In this document: positions 1 to 7,007 of the stretch, piece by piece
Position numbering within the stretch: the stretch's first letter is position 1
How the letters are laid out: every line of letters begins with the position of its first letter
Source of the DNA: CAZPDM01 sp964585305
Lineage (GTDB): Bacteria; Planctomycetota; Uabimicrobiia; Uabimicrobiales; JABWCH01
Assembly (NCBI GenBank): GCA_964585305.1
Contig: CAZPDM010000126.1
Location: 1-7,188 of the forward strand
Length of the DNA: 7,188 nucleotides
Direction: 5' to 3'
Notes under the pieces: model-generated
What the model was told of the DNA's origin: nothing
What the model saw: the letters and a program-made list of their open reading frames with translations, nothing else
Database searches by the model: none
Made by a program: the position numbers and the translations under genes

Positions 1-2
1 AG

Positions 3-140
3 TCCAGGTATTTTCTTGTCGAAGCCTCATGGCTTGCCATGAGGTATGTCACTGGTCCACTTATTGAAGTCCCAGTTCTCATTATTTTAGTCAATGTAGC
101 TTTAAAATTTCAAAAAAAATATTGGCAAAAGCCAGAGTAA
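3..140 (+). CDS. C-terminal end of a probable ACR3-type arsenite efflux permease (5' part outside window)
   Basis: An open frame enters from the left edge and ends at TAA 138-140. The last ~45 residues contain VTGPLIEVPVLIILVNVAL followed by the basic tail KFQKKYWQKPE. The GPLIEVPVL stretch in a last hydrophobic segment resembles the C-terminus of ACR3-family (bile acid:Na+ symporter fold) arsenite exporters, which move As(III) out across the inner membrane. That is family knowledge recalled from memory, not a search result. The residues just before it (EASWLAMRY) match the usual family pattern less well but align without a gap. The next gene begins 18 bases after the stop, suggesting one transcript, and its ArsG/DsbD-like product fits an arsenic operon. 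The alternative is another multi-TM permease. Family assignment is moderate; the presence of a gene end is strong. Confidence 0.6.
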   Translation, partial: SRYFLVEASWLAMRYVTGPLIEVPVLIILVNVALKFQKKYWQKPE

Positions 141-145
141 TTTTT

Positions 146-152
146 AAAGGGG
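146..152 (+). promoter_or_regulatory. Ribosome binding site that selects the GTG start at 159
   Basis: AAAGGGG lies six bases before GTG 159-161. A TTG in the same frame at 153 begins directly after the purine run, too close for initiation, so GTG 159 is the better start (MSKSYYFF...). Confidence 0.65.
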
Positions 153-158
153 TTGCCT

Positions 159-1316
159 GTGTCTAAATCTTACTACTTTTTTACAAAAATAATTATTGTC
201 GTTGTCTTACTTTTGTGCATCACTGGTATAGGATACTCAAAATATCAATCGCAACAAAATGTCGAAACCTTGAAAGACCCTTTGGAAAATCTAGAACCAA
301 TCCCCACCTTAATTGAATTTGGTTCATTAACATGTATTCCTTGCCAACAAATGAAACCTATTATCAAAGCCCTTTCCGAGGAGTATGCGGGAGAATTACA
401 AGTAATTTTTGTTGATGTAGAAATTTATACAAAAATTGCAGAAAAATATAAAATTGAAATTCGCCCCACACAAGTTTTTCTGGACAATCTAGGTCAAGAA
501 ATATTTCGACATGAAGGATTTTTTCCTAAAGAAGATATTTTAGCTCAGTGGAAAGAATTAGGCTTTGAATTTGAAAAAACAGGAACCTTAGAAAAATCTG
601 ATGATACATCAAATAAGTATATTGGCGAATTCTTTAAGAGTTTAAATCATGCTTTAACAGGTACCCCTCTTATTGCTTTATTAGCCTCTCTCATTTGGGG
701 AATTTTAAGTATTTTGTTGAGTCCTTGCCATCTTTCCAGTATTCCTTTAGTTATTGCTTTTTTAGGACAGCAAGGAAAAATTGATACAAAGAAAGCATTC
801 ATTTTTTCTACCATTTTTTCACTTGGTATTCTTATAACAATTATTTTAGTTGGTATTCTTACAGGATTAGCAGGACGTATGCTGGGTGATATTGGGCCGT
901 TTGGAAGCTATATTGTCGCAATATTATTTTTCATTGTTGGTTTGTATCTTTTAGATATAATTATTTTGCCCTGGAATATGCCAAACTTGATGAATACTGC
1001 AACAAAAGGTAAAACTGGAGCATTACTGTTAGGCTTAGTCTTTGGTATCGCAGTCGGGCCATGCACATTTGCTTATATGGCACCTATGTTAGGAATTGCT
1101 TTTAAAGTCGCCAGCCAAAACTTAGGATATGCAATTTTATTATTGCTTATTTATGGTGTGGGGCATTGTGGTGTTATTGCTATAGCTGGAACAAGTGCCC
1201 ATAAAGTACAATCTTATTTGGATTGGACAGAAAAATCTTCAGGGACAATTATTGCTAAGAGAATTTGCGGAATGTTCTTACTAATTGCTGGATTATATTT
1301 GATTTTTATCGCATAG
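159..1316 (+). CDS. Thioredoxin-CcdA/DsbD-like membrane fusion protein, ArsG-like, of the arsenic operon
   Basis: 385 residues from GTG 159. Residues ~8-26 are a signal anchor (TKIIIVVVLLLCITGIG). A thioredoxin fold follows (about 45-135) with active site C59-I-P-C62 and the cis-proline context IRPTQVF around P103. From about residue 165 come roughly six TM segments of the CcdA/DsbD type, with the paired-cysteine half-motifs LSPCHLSSIP (C190) and VGPCTFAYMAP (C302), the pseudo-symmetric redox pair of that fold. DsbD/CcdA proteins carry electrons from cytoplasmic thioredoxin to periplasmic thioredoxin-like domains. The related ArsG, with its thioredoxin partner ArsE, is known from aromatic-arsenical efflux operons. 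The upstream ACR3-like gene supports an arsenic role, but redox recycling of an envelope reductase is not excluded. It is probably cotranscribed with the permease and ends in the terminator at 1326-1362. Domain calls are strong; the arsenic function is inferred. Confidence 0.85.
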   Translation: MSKSYYFFTKIIIVVVLLLCITGIGYSKYQSQQNVETLKDPLENLEPIPTLIEFGSLTCIPCQQMKPIIKALSEEYAGELQVIFVDVEIYTKIAEKYKIEIRPTQVFLDNLGQEIFRHEGFFPKEDILAQWKELGFEFEKTGTLEKSDDTSNKYIGEFFKSLNHALTGTPLIALLASLIWGILSILLSPCHLSSIPLVIAFLGQQGKIDTKKAFIFSTIFSLGILITIILVGILTGLAGRMLGDIGPFGSYIVAILFFIVGLYLLDIIILPWNMPNLMNTATKGKTGALLLGLVFGIAVGPCTFAYMAPMLGIAFKVASQNLGYAILLLLIYGVGHCGVIAIAGTSAHKVQSYLDWTEKSSGTIIAKRICGMFLLIAGLYLIFIA

Positions 1317-1325
1317 ATAGAAATC

Positions 1326-1362
1326 AAAAATCCCTTGTCTTTTTTTAAGACAAGGGATTTTT
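1326..1362. terminator. Bidirectional rho-independent terminator between convergent genes
   Basis: AAAAATCCCTTGTCTT (1326-1341) pairs perfectly over 16 bp with AAGACAAGGGATTTTT (1347-1362) around a five-base loop. On the plus strand the stem runs into T residues to 1365; on the minus strand it ends in a T run from the mirrored A's. It serves both the arsenic operon and the receiver/PEP-binding gene, whose TAA (1364-1366) lies just outside the stem. Confidence 0.93.
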
Positions 1363-1363
1363 T

Positions 1364-3799
1364 TTACCCAGCTTCGCTTTGCGTTAAAGAATGTACCCAT
1401 TCTCCTACAAGAGGGCGAATTTGCAAGATATAGAATTCATGTTCCTGATCAGAAGACTCTTGCAAATTTACAGCAAATTCAATCTCAACTTCTTTTGCTA
1501 AAGAGTCTTTTAAAACTTTAAGTAATTGCTTCAGAACTGCGCAAATAGGGAAAATTTGTCCGTTTAAGATTTTTTCAAATGTAGCTACCTTTACTCCATT
1601 TCCATTTATATCTTTTTGAATAACCTGCGTCTTCAAACTATATGCAGTGCAAATTTGTGTAATAAGTTGTGAAGTAGCCTGCTCTACTTCTAATTTTGCA
1701 ATAGGAGCAACATTGTCAAGTAAATTAGGTTGAGAAACATTTTGATCTAAAGCATAAAAATATGTTTGCGTTGTGTGCCAAAAGTCTGCAGCCGAGTGAT
1801 ATTCATAAAAACTTTTGGGTTGACAGGGGCAAAATTGTACAGCTCGACATTCTTCCATAATCATCTTGCCTAATCCCATAGCAATTTGTGCAGAGCCTTC
1901 TTTATTTTCGGTTAGGCATCTTTCATTTTTTTCATTTGTATACCAAAAGTGATTGTTATTCCAAGATTGTGCCATTCCAGAAAAACTTGGATAAAAATAT
2001 TGCCCATAGCTTCTGCCAACTAGCTCTTGTATTACTACCCCCATTTTTACTTCTTGTATTTTCGAGCCAAGATAACCTTTGTTAGTATGATTAAATACTG
2101 AAGCATATAGTAATTTTATTGCTTGAAATAGTTGTTCTAAACGAATATGAAGTTCAGGATGATTGTTAGGTAAAATAAAACTGGAAATTCCAGCAAAAGG
2201 TAAATATTCATAATCTTCCATAAGACTTGAAGGTCGTACGGCAATTGGTTGTTTAAACTCTTGTAAAAAATCTTTTAGACTTTTTTGAAGGCTTTCAGAA
2301 AGTTTTGCCTCTAAAAATTTTTCTCTAATTCTACGATCATCTTGATAGAATAAAATGTCTTTATTAAGATGATTTACATTTAAAAATAAATCAAACTCTT
2401 CTACTGTAATTGCAATACTTTTAGGGATTTTTAATCGAACATTAGGGATGCTTTTATCAAGTTTTTGGGTGGCTAAAAGGTAATTGACAAACGCAATACC
2501 ACGCGCCTTTCCGCCAACAGAGCCATTTCCGATTTGAATAAAATTACTATCCCAATCTCCAGGAGTATATTTTACTAGTTGTCCAATTTGTCGAGATTGT
2601 CTATAGTTTGTAAAAGCATCAATTAAAAATTTTTTAATTACTTCTGGGCTAGCAAAATCCGATATTTTTTTAGGACGTAATGCCAATGCAATTTCGTATT
2701 TCCCATGCGACATAAGCCATGTAGAAACATGATTACGCGAGCAATGATAAAGTAAAGATTCTGCAGGGATTTTGGGCAAAATTTTTTCAAATTCCTTCAT
2801 GCTGCTTACATGAGCAATTTCATAACCATTATCTGGATTTCTAAAAACAAAATCTCCAAAGCCCATATTTGCTACCATAAAATTTTTAAGATCATTTCCA
2901 TAGCTAGGAGAATTTTTATTAACATAGCTGATTTCTAGTTTACAAGCTTCTTGGGCATTTCGGTCGTCAGCAGACATTAAAATTACAGGCAAATCAGGAT
3001 TACAATTTCTTAAAGTTGTTACTAATTGCAAGCCTGAATTATCCGTAAGTTTACCTTCCTTAGGGTAGGCTATGTCAGTTATCACTCCCAGCAAAGCATT
3101 GCTATACATCTGTGCAATATTCATTGCATCTTCATAATTAGACGCTAATAAAATTTTAGGGCGCGCTCGTATGTATGCTAACTTTTCGCGGTAATTCAAC
3201 CCTTCCTTGCTTAAAATTTGTGTTTGTCGCATCACTTCAGTATAAACTACAGGCAAAAATTTAGAATAATATTGAATACTATCGTCAACTACTAAAATTA
3301 CTTTGACTAATTCGCTTTTTATATCATGGGAAATATTTTTTCGATCCTCAACAGATTTAATAATTGCTAAAAATAAAGCAGGATCTCCACTCCAGAAAAA
3401 TACGCCATCAAGAATTGAATTTGAGACTGGTGGAGAAATCAATGCAAGATAGGAAGGATCTGTCAAAAGTAATACAACAGGCAAATTTGGATATTTCGAT
3501 TTAATAAGTTTTGCCAATTGAAAAGCGTCTATATCTGGCAAATTAGACATTGTAATAACTAAATCAAAATTGCGTGAATCAAGGTAGTTTAAAGCTTCCT
3601 GCGTATTAGATGCGCGTGTAATATGTGGAATTTCTGTTAACTTAAGTTCCGAAAACTCTTCATAAATCTGTTCTACTAATCGACCATCTTTTTCCAAAAT
3701 AAAACTTTCATACCATGTTGCAACTAATAAAATTTTGTTAATTTTATGTGGCGTTAATTGATATAAACTTTGCTCAATATTTAATTTTCGAGAATACAT
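1364..3799 (-). CDS. Dual-receiver PEP/pyruvate-binding (PPDK N-terminal type) protein
   Basis: 811 residues from ATG 3797-3799, with GAGGG five bases upstream. Residues ~20-150 look like a receiver domain that keeps an Asp (D79, FDLVITMSNLPD) but lacks the acidic pair (VATWY instead) and the conserved Lys, so it is probably degenerate. Residues ~165-310 form a second receiver with the full set: D172-D173, D242 (VITDIAYP), S276 (LMSADD) and K295 (VNKN). A linker (~345-410, including RNHVSTWL and ALALRPKKISDF) leads to a PEP-synthase/pyruvate-phosphate-dikinase-type ATP-grasp domain. It shows GNGSVGGKARG (K431), AVRPSSLMED (R522), GVVIQELVG and ILQIRPL (R795). The swivelling phosphohistidine domain and C-terminal PEP-binding barrel are absent, so normal pyruvate-PEP conversion is not expected. 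Homologues I recall are annotated only as PEP/pyruvate-binding proteins in Desulfovibrio-like bacteria and Bacteroidetes; their substrate is unknown to me. It appears monocistronic and cytoplasmic, with no TM segment. Confidence 0.87.
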   Translation of the reverse strand: MYSRKLNIEQSLYQLTPHKINKILLVATWYESFILEKDGRLVEQIYEEFSELKLTEIPHITRASNTQEALNYLDSRNFDLVITMSNLPDIDAFQLAKLIKSKYPNLPVVLLLTDPSYLALISPPVSNSILDGVFFWSGDPALFLAIIKSVEDRKNISHDIKSELVKVILVVDDSIQYYSKFLPVVYTEVMRQTQILSKEGLNYREKLAYIRARPKILLASNYEDAMNIAQMYSNALLGVITDIAYPKEGKLTDNSGLQLVTTLRNCNPDLPVILMSADDRNAQEACKLEISYVNKNSPSYGNDLKNFMVANMGFGDFVFRNPDNGYEIAHVSSMKEFEKILPKIPAESLLYHCSRNHVSTWLMSHGKYEIALALRPKKISDFASPEVIKKFLIDAFTNYRQSRQIGQLVKYTPGDWDSNFIQIGNGSVGGKARGIAFVNYLLATQKLDKSIPNVRLKIPKSIAITVEEFDLFLNVNHLNKDILFYQDDRRIREKFLEAKLSESLQKSLKDFLQEFKQPIAVRPSSLMEDYEYLPFAGISSFILPNNHPELHIRLEQLFQAIKLLYASVFNHTNKGYLGSKIQEVKMGVVIQELVGRSYGQYFYPSFSGMAQSWNNNHFWYTNEKNERCLTENKEGSAQIAMGLGKMIMEECRAVQFCPCQPKSFYEYHSAADFWHTTQTYFYALDQNVSQPNLLDNVAPIAKLEVEQATSQLITQICTAYSLKTQVIQKDINGNGVKVATFEKILNGQIFPICAVLKQLLKVLKDSLAKEVEIEFAVNLQESSDQEHEFYILQIRPLVGEWVHSLTQSEAG

Positions 3800-3920
3800 G
3801 TAATCCCTCTAAATCCTAATTTTTAAATAAGTACCAAAAGTCTGTTTTTTTACAAAGCAACAAGTTATTTTAACACTATCCCATCATAAACGACTCTTGG
3901 TTTAAATAACAAAAAAATAT

Positions 3921-3949
3921 TTATCTTGCCATTATAAATGGCAAGATAA
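3921..3949 (-). terminator. Rho-independent terminator of the sulfatase-PAP2 operon
   Basis: A perfect 13-bp stem, 3921-3933 with 3937-3949 (core TTGCCATT / AATGGCAA), closes on a three-base loop. On the minus strand it is followed within three bases by a run of seven T's (complement of 3911-3917). It lies 37 bases past the distal TAG of the PAP2 frame (3986), not close to the premature UGA at 4136, which supports 3986 as the ancestral gene end. Confidence 0.85.
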
Positions 3950-3985
3950 TGGGAGAGTGGTTAACAATCTCAACCAAAAATCTAT

Positions 3986-4687
3986 CTATTGTTTGCCCAT
4001 TCGCAACTGAAATAAATGTTTATATCTTTGCGAAATTTTATAAATGAGTAATATCAATACCCAAGCCAGCAGCATAGAAACAAAGGTATGGCTAAGGAAA
4101 TGGGCTCCTTTTAATGTCTGATATATTCCCATAATTCACCCGGCAGATAAACCGGCTAAAAGACCAGCTATTTTTTGGCGTTTTTTTTCAAAAACAAAGT
4201 AAAACATCATTAATGCAAAGCCTCCGCTGGCATGCCCGGCCGGCCATCCCTTTCCATAAGAATTTTGATGAAAATATTTCGGATATTTTTGAAATATTTT
4301 AACATAAGGTTTATCCCCTCCATATCTTATAATTTGAGCGGGAGTGTATATATTCGTGATATTCTTTAAGATAGCAATGGTAAGGGGAACAAAAATAAAA
4401 GAAAGAAGCATTAATATACAAAACCATCTTTTGGAATGAGATAAGTTAATTTTTGATGATAAACAAATCATCAAAAAACATGCTATGCCAAATGCAAAAA
4501 GCAATACCTTAGGCCCTGTGTAAAATAAGATTTTGAAAATTTGATAATCTTTATCTATTAGCCATTCATGCCGCTCAGTATTATAAAAAAAGTCTTGGCA
4601 ATAAATATCTAGATCGCTAAATTCAAAAACACAAAGGATAATTAACAACAAAAATAAAGTAACAAAAATTTGCTTATAGATTGGCAT
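3986..4687 (-). pseudogene. PAP2-family membrane phosphatase interrupted by an in-frame UGA
   Basis: From ATG 4685-4687 (AGGA six bases upstream) the frame runs 183 codons to TGA 4136-4138, then continues in the same frame for 49 sense codons to TAG 3986-3988. The 233-codon total suits a small PAP2 phosphatase. Visible motifs are LKNITNIYTP (K108, motif 1, with the usual Arg before Pro replaced by Thr), GWPAGHASGG (H152, motif 2) and, only after the UGA, KGAHFLSHTFVS (H196 and H200, motif 3 with the nucleophilic His). About four to five TM segments are visible (6-22, 55-76, 88-107, 155-166 and the stretch after residue 200). PAP2 enzymes dephosphorylate lipid phosphates at the membrane. The UGA falls at SAG*IMGIYQ, where I expect Trp (AGWxMG), so a single TGG->TGA change explains it. 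The truncated product should be inactive. It follows the sulfatase gene on the same strand and ends in the 3921-3949 terminator. Confidence 0.82.
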
Positions 4688-4693
4688 AAAATT

Positions 4694-4697
4694 TCCT
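4694..4697 (-). promoter_or_regulatory. Ribosome binding site of the PAP2 gene
   Basis: AGGA on the minus strand, six bases before ATG 4685-4687. It lies only about ten bases inside the flank of the 4707-4879 element, so translation initiation survived that insertion but the leader before it did not. Confidence 0.6.
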
Positions 4698-4760
4698 GCT
4701 AACTAAGTGGTCTGTCAAGAAAATTGTTAGACATAATTTCGTTATCTTAATTACACTCGC

Positions 4761-4780
4761 CCATGCACGTATGTGCATGG
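4761..4780. repeat. Hairpin inside the MITE-like element
   Basis: CCATGCAC (4761-4768) and GTGCATGG (4773-4780) pair perfectly over 8 bp around GTAT. No T run follows on either strand, so it is not a terminator. Confidence 0.75.
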
Positions 4781-4788
4781 TAGGAATT

Positions 4789-4843
4789 AACCCGCCGCTT
4801 ATAAATGATGGCTTTAACGAAAGAAAATTTACAGCGGCGGGTT
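4789..4843. repeat. GC-rich long-loop inverted repeat inside the MITE-like element
   Basis: AACCCGCCGCT (4789-4799) and AGCGGCGGGTT (4833-4843) pair perfectly over 11 bp around a 33-base AT-rich loop. The pairing can extend through AATT on both sides past one bulged base. The arms are the most GC-rich stretch in the neighbourhood. No poly-T tail follows. Confidence 0.78.
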
Positions 4844-4962
4844 CAATTTCTCACAGTTGGATACCCAAAGACAGACCACTAAGTTATTGAAAGTAAATTA
4901 TTTGAAACTTTTTCCAACACTTCGTCAAAAAAAATAAATAGCCATTTATAATGAAAAATATG

Positions 4963-6869
4963 TTAGTCCTTATTGTTATATTTTATCCAATAGCTAGCAG
5001 TTTGATAATAAGAAATGGTTTCTAATAAAAGCTCTTCTGAAAGTTCTACAGAAATTTGTTTCTGATCGGGCATTATTTTGTATGCAAATGCTTTTTTTCC
5101 TGGTTCTAATACAGTTAGGATATCTTTAGACAAAAGTCCCAATTTTTGGTATGTACCCAACAACGCTCGTTCTGCTGGAAAATTCAGCACATCTTTGCCA
5201 TAAAAATCACTTTTGTAAGAGATATTTAAAAGCCCTAACAGAGTGGGACAAACATCTATTTGGGAGCAAATTGTATGGATAGTTTTAGTTGAAATAAAAC
5301 CGGGGGAATAAAAAATTAATGGTATGCGATATTTGTTGACAGGCAATTTGACTTTCCCTGCACTATTAGCACAATGATCAGCAACAATTACAAAAACTGT
5401 GTTGGAGAACCATGCCTTGGACTTAGCTTTAGTTATAAATTGGCCGACTGAGTAGTCGGCATATTTTACCGCTCCACTCCGACCTATACCCGAAGGTATA
5501 TCAATCTTCCCTTCCGGATATGTGTAAGGCCTGTGGTTGGAAGTAGTCAACACAACGGAGAAAAATGGCTTGCCAGATTGAAAAGATTTATCACTTTCAG
5601 ACAATACTTTATCATAAAGATTTTCATCACAAACACCCCAGATATTGCTAAAAGTGATTTCATCACTGTGAAAGTCTGTACGATCAACTGTAGCAAAACC
5701 ATTGTTAGAGAAAAAATTATTCATATTATCGAAATATCCAAAGCCAGCATAAATAAATTTTGTCTCATATCCCTTTTCTCTAAATACGTTACCAAAATTT
5801 GATATAGTGTTTTGAGGTCTTTTAATAATAGAACGCCCTGGTGTAGGAGGAACCGATACCATAATGGCTTCCAATCCACGATCCGTTCTCGTGCCACTAG
5901 CGTATGTATTGGTAAAAGATAGGCTTTCCTGAATCAAAGAATTTAAACAAGGTGTAATATCGCCTTTTCCTTCCGATTTTTCGAAAAATTGTGCACTTAG
6001 ACTCTCAATAACTATAATAATGACATTTTTCTTTTTTTCCGAACCATCATAGTGAATATTTCGAGTGATGTCTGGAAAGTTGCTATTTTCTACAAATTGA
6101 GCATTATCTGTTTTTAAAATTTTTCTTATATGTTTTAAAGCAGTAGATTGATCTCGAAGTTGATAGAAATGTTCAAAATCGAGCGTATTTTCAAAAAAAG
6201 CGGTGACTAGACTGAAAATTCCATTCTTAGCCAGTTCTCCATTGTAATGGTTTGGTGAAAATTCGGCCATCGAGTTTTTCAGAAAAAAAATAGCAAAAAT
6301 AGGAATAGCCAGATAAATCAGCCCCTGTGAAAGTCGTTGTGTAAACCTGGTGGACTCTTCCTTATTTTTGGGAAACCACTTGAGAATGGCTATAAATAAA
6401 GCCACTGTTACTAAAAAAACGAAAAAAATCAAGGTAAAAAGTGGATATGATTCTCGGATGTTACCAATCACCTCATTTGTGTAAATCAGATAATCGACAG
6501 CAATAAAATTAAATCTGTTTTGGAATTCATTCCAGAAAAAATATTCTGAAAAAGATATAAAAATCAATAAAAATAATGATATAAAATAACATACATAACC
6601 TGAAAACCGAGCTGTCTTACTATGTACATATTTGTCGGGAACCAAAGTAAGGTATATTGTATATGGAATCAATAAAAAAAAACATGTTACTATATCGAAA
6701 CAAAGACCTATCGAATAGGTAGCCAGTAACCATAAGGGATTAGTATTAGCTTCCGAAAAACAAGTTATCAAAAGAGTCGTTCTAAGTATAAAGCAAACGG
6801 CGATAAAAAGAAAAATAAAACAATTGATAGCAGTAAAACGTCCTGGTGATATTTTCCGAAGTAATATTT
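4963..6869 (-). CDS. LTA-synthase/OpgB-type membrane sulfatase, 5' exon outside the window
   Basis: The frame ends at TAA 4963-4965 and is open without interruption up to 6869. Counting from an internal TTG (6769-6771) gives 602 residues, but 32 further in-frame codons precede it. They encode ISPGRFTA and then a hydrophobic segment (INCFIFLFIAVCFI) that supplies the expected first TM helix. No ribosome binding site or ATG/GTG/TTG is seen there, so the real start is probably across the intron. Using the 602-residue numbering, further TM segments lie at ~16-45, 57-75, 111-131 and 150-165. The extracytoplasmic alkaline-phosphatase-fold domain runs from ~245, with E256 (IVIESLSA), nucleophile motif SGTRTDRGLE (T294 or T296), TTSNHRPYTYPE (H413) and metal-site ADHCANSAGK (D465, H466). 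Relatives transfer phosphoglycerol or phosphoethanolamine from phospholipids onto envelope glycans; the acceptor here is unknown. It shares an operon layout with the downstream PAP2 gene. Confidence 0.88.
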
Positions 6870-6919
6870 ATAAGGATAGGTAATGATTTGGTCTTAAGTA
6901 ACCTCTACATTTTCCCCCC
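6870..6919 (-). ncRNA. Group II intron domain VI and 3' splice site
   Basis: GGGGGG (6919-6914) pairs with CCUAUCC (6880-6874) as G-C, G-C, G-U, bulged A, G-U, G-C, G-C. The bulged A is at 6877, the eighth nucleotide from the intron end (T 6870), the usual distance for the lariat branch point. A second helix, AAUG with CAUU (6911-6908 with 6885-6882), and GGU with ACC extend the arm. The intron ends UUAU, and the exon resumes with AAATATTACTTCGG. Confidence 0.8.
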
Positions 6920-6923
6920 TTCC

Positions 6924-6957
6924 AAACCGTACAGGCAACTTTCATCGCATACGGCTT
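6924..6957 (-). ncRNA. Group II intron domain V (catalytic hairpin)
   Basis: Exactly 34 nt. The lower helix is AAGCCGUA with UACGGUUU, containing the AGC catalytic triad at positions 2-4. A UG bulge is on the 3' side. The upper helix is GCGAU with GUUGC, closed by a GAAA tetraloop. One U-C mismatch tops the bulge. This is the most conserved element of group II introns, and its length, triad and tetraloop all match. Confidence 0.9.
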
Positions 6958-6960
6958 TCC

Positions 6961-7007
6961 AACGAATAACTATTTCAAAATTATTTATAATGTCATTTAT
7001 ATTCGTT
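6961..7007 (-). ncRNA. Probable reduced domain IV stem-loop of the intron
   Basis: AACGAATA (7007-7000 on the minus strand) pairs perfectly with TATTCGTT (6968-6961) around a ~31-nt AT-rich loop, three bases (GGA) before domain V. This is where domain IV belongs. If it is the whole domain, there is no room for a maturase gene. Confidence 0.55.

Larger units (their letters stand above)
4707..4879. mobile_element. MITE-like 173-bp element with terminal inverted repeats
   Basis: GTGGTCTGTC at 4707-4716 is repeated exactly, inverted, as GACAGACCAC at 4870-4879. TAA flanks both sides (4704-4706 and 4880-4882). Because the flank and tip are partly ambiguous, the same sequence also reads as CTAAG direct repeats around 9-bp tips. 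A three-base TNA-type duplication would fit some IS5-family transposases, but I cannot name the parent. No open frame is present. The interior holds two perfect hairpins (listed separately), and its GC-rich arms contrast with the AT-rich surroundings. It lies in the gap between the sulfatase stop and the PAP2 ribosome binding site, where it lengthens the intercistronic distance. Confidence 0.72.

Noticed and set aside
25..44. Perfect 9-bp palindrome CCTCATGGC-TT-GCCATGAGG inside the permease gene end, resembling an in-frame palindromic insertion
   Set aside because: The frame aligns with the family C-terminus without needing an insertion, no second copy is seen in the window, and no T run follows. 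It could still be an RNA hairpin but has no independent support.
1888..2085. Plus-strand open frame opposite the PEP-binding gene; likewise 5533-5802 opposite the sulfatase and 6846-7082 opposite the intron
   Set aside because: These are antisense shadows of well-supported features, without a ribosome binding site or recognisable protein character.
3800..3920. Promoter for the dual-receiver gene in the gap upstream of 3799
   Set aside because: Several AT-rich -10-like hexamers occur, but none has a convincing -35 box at 16-18 bases, so no site is called.
4136..4138. UGA reassigned to Trp across the genome (code 4)
   Set aside because: I count 22 Trp codons in the four large frames, all TGG, against this single TGA. 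A reassigned AT-rich genome would be dominated by TGA. The other stops in the window are all TAA or TAG, which is compatible with reassignment but too few to argue for it.
4789..4843. Integron attC-like site
   Set aside because: The ends do not fit the RYYYAAC/GTTRRRY pattern, and the repeat lies inside an element with its own inverted tips.
4941..4953. GCCATTTATAATG shared with the minus strand of the terminator at 3921-3949
   Set aside because: A 13-base AT-rich match is expected by chance at this window size, and the second site does not form the hairpin.
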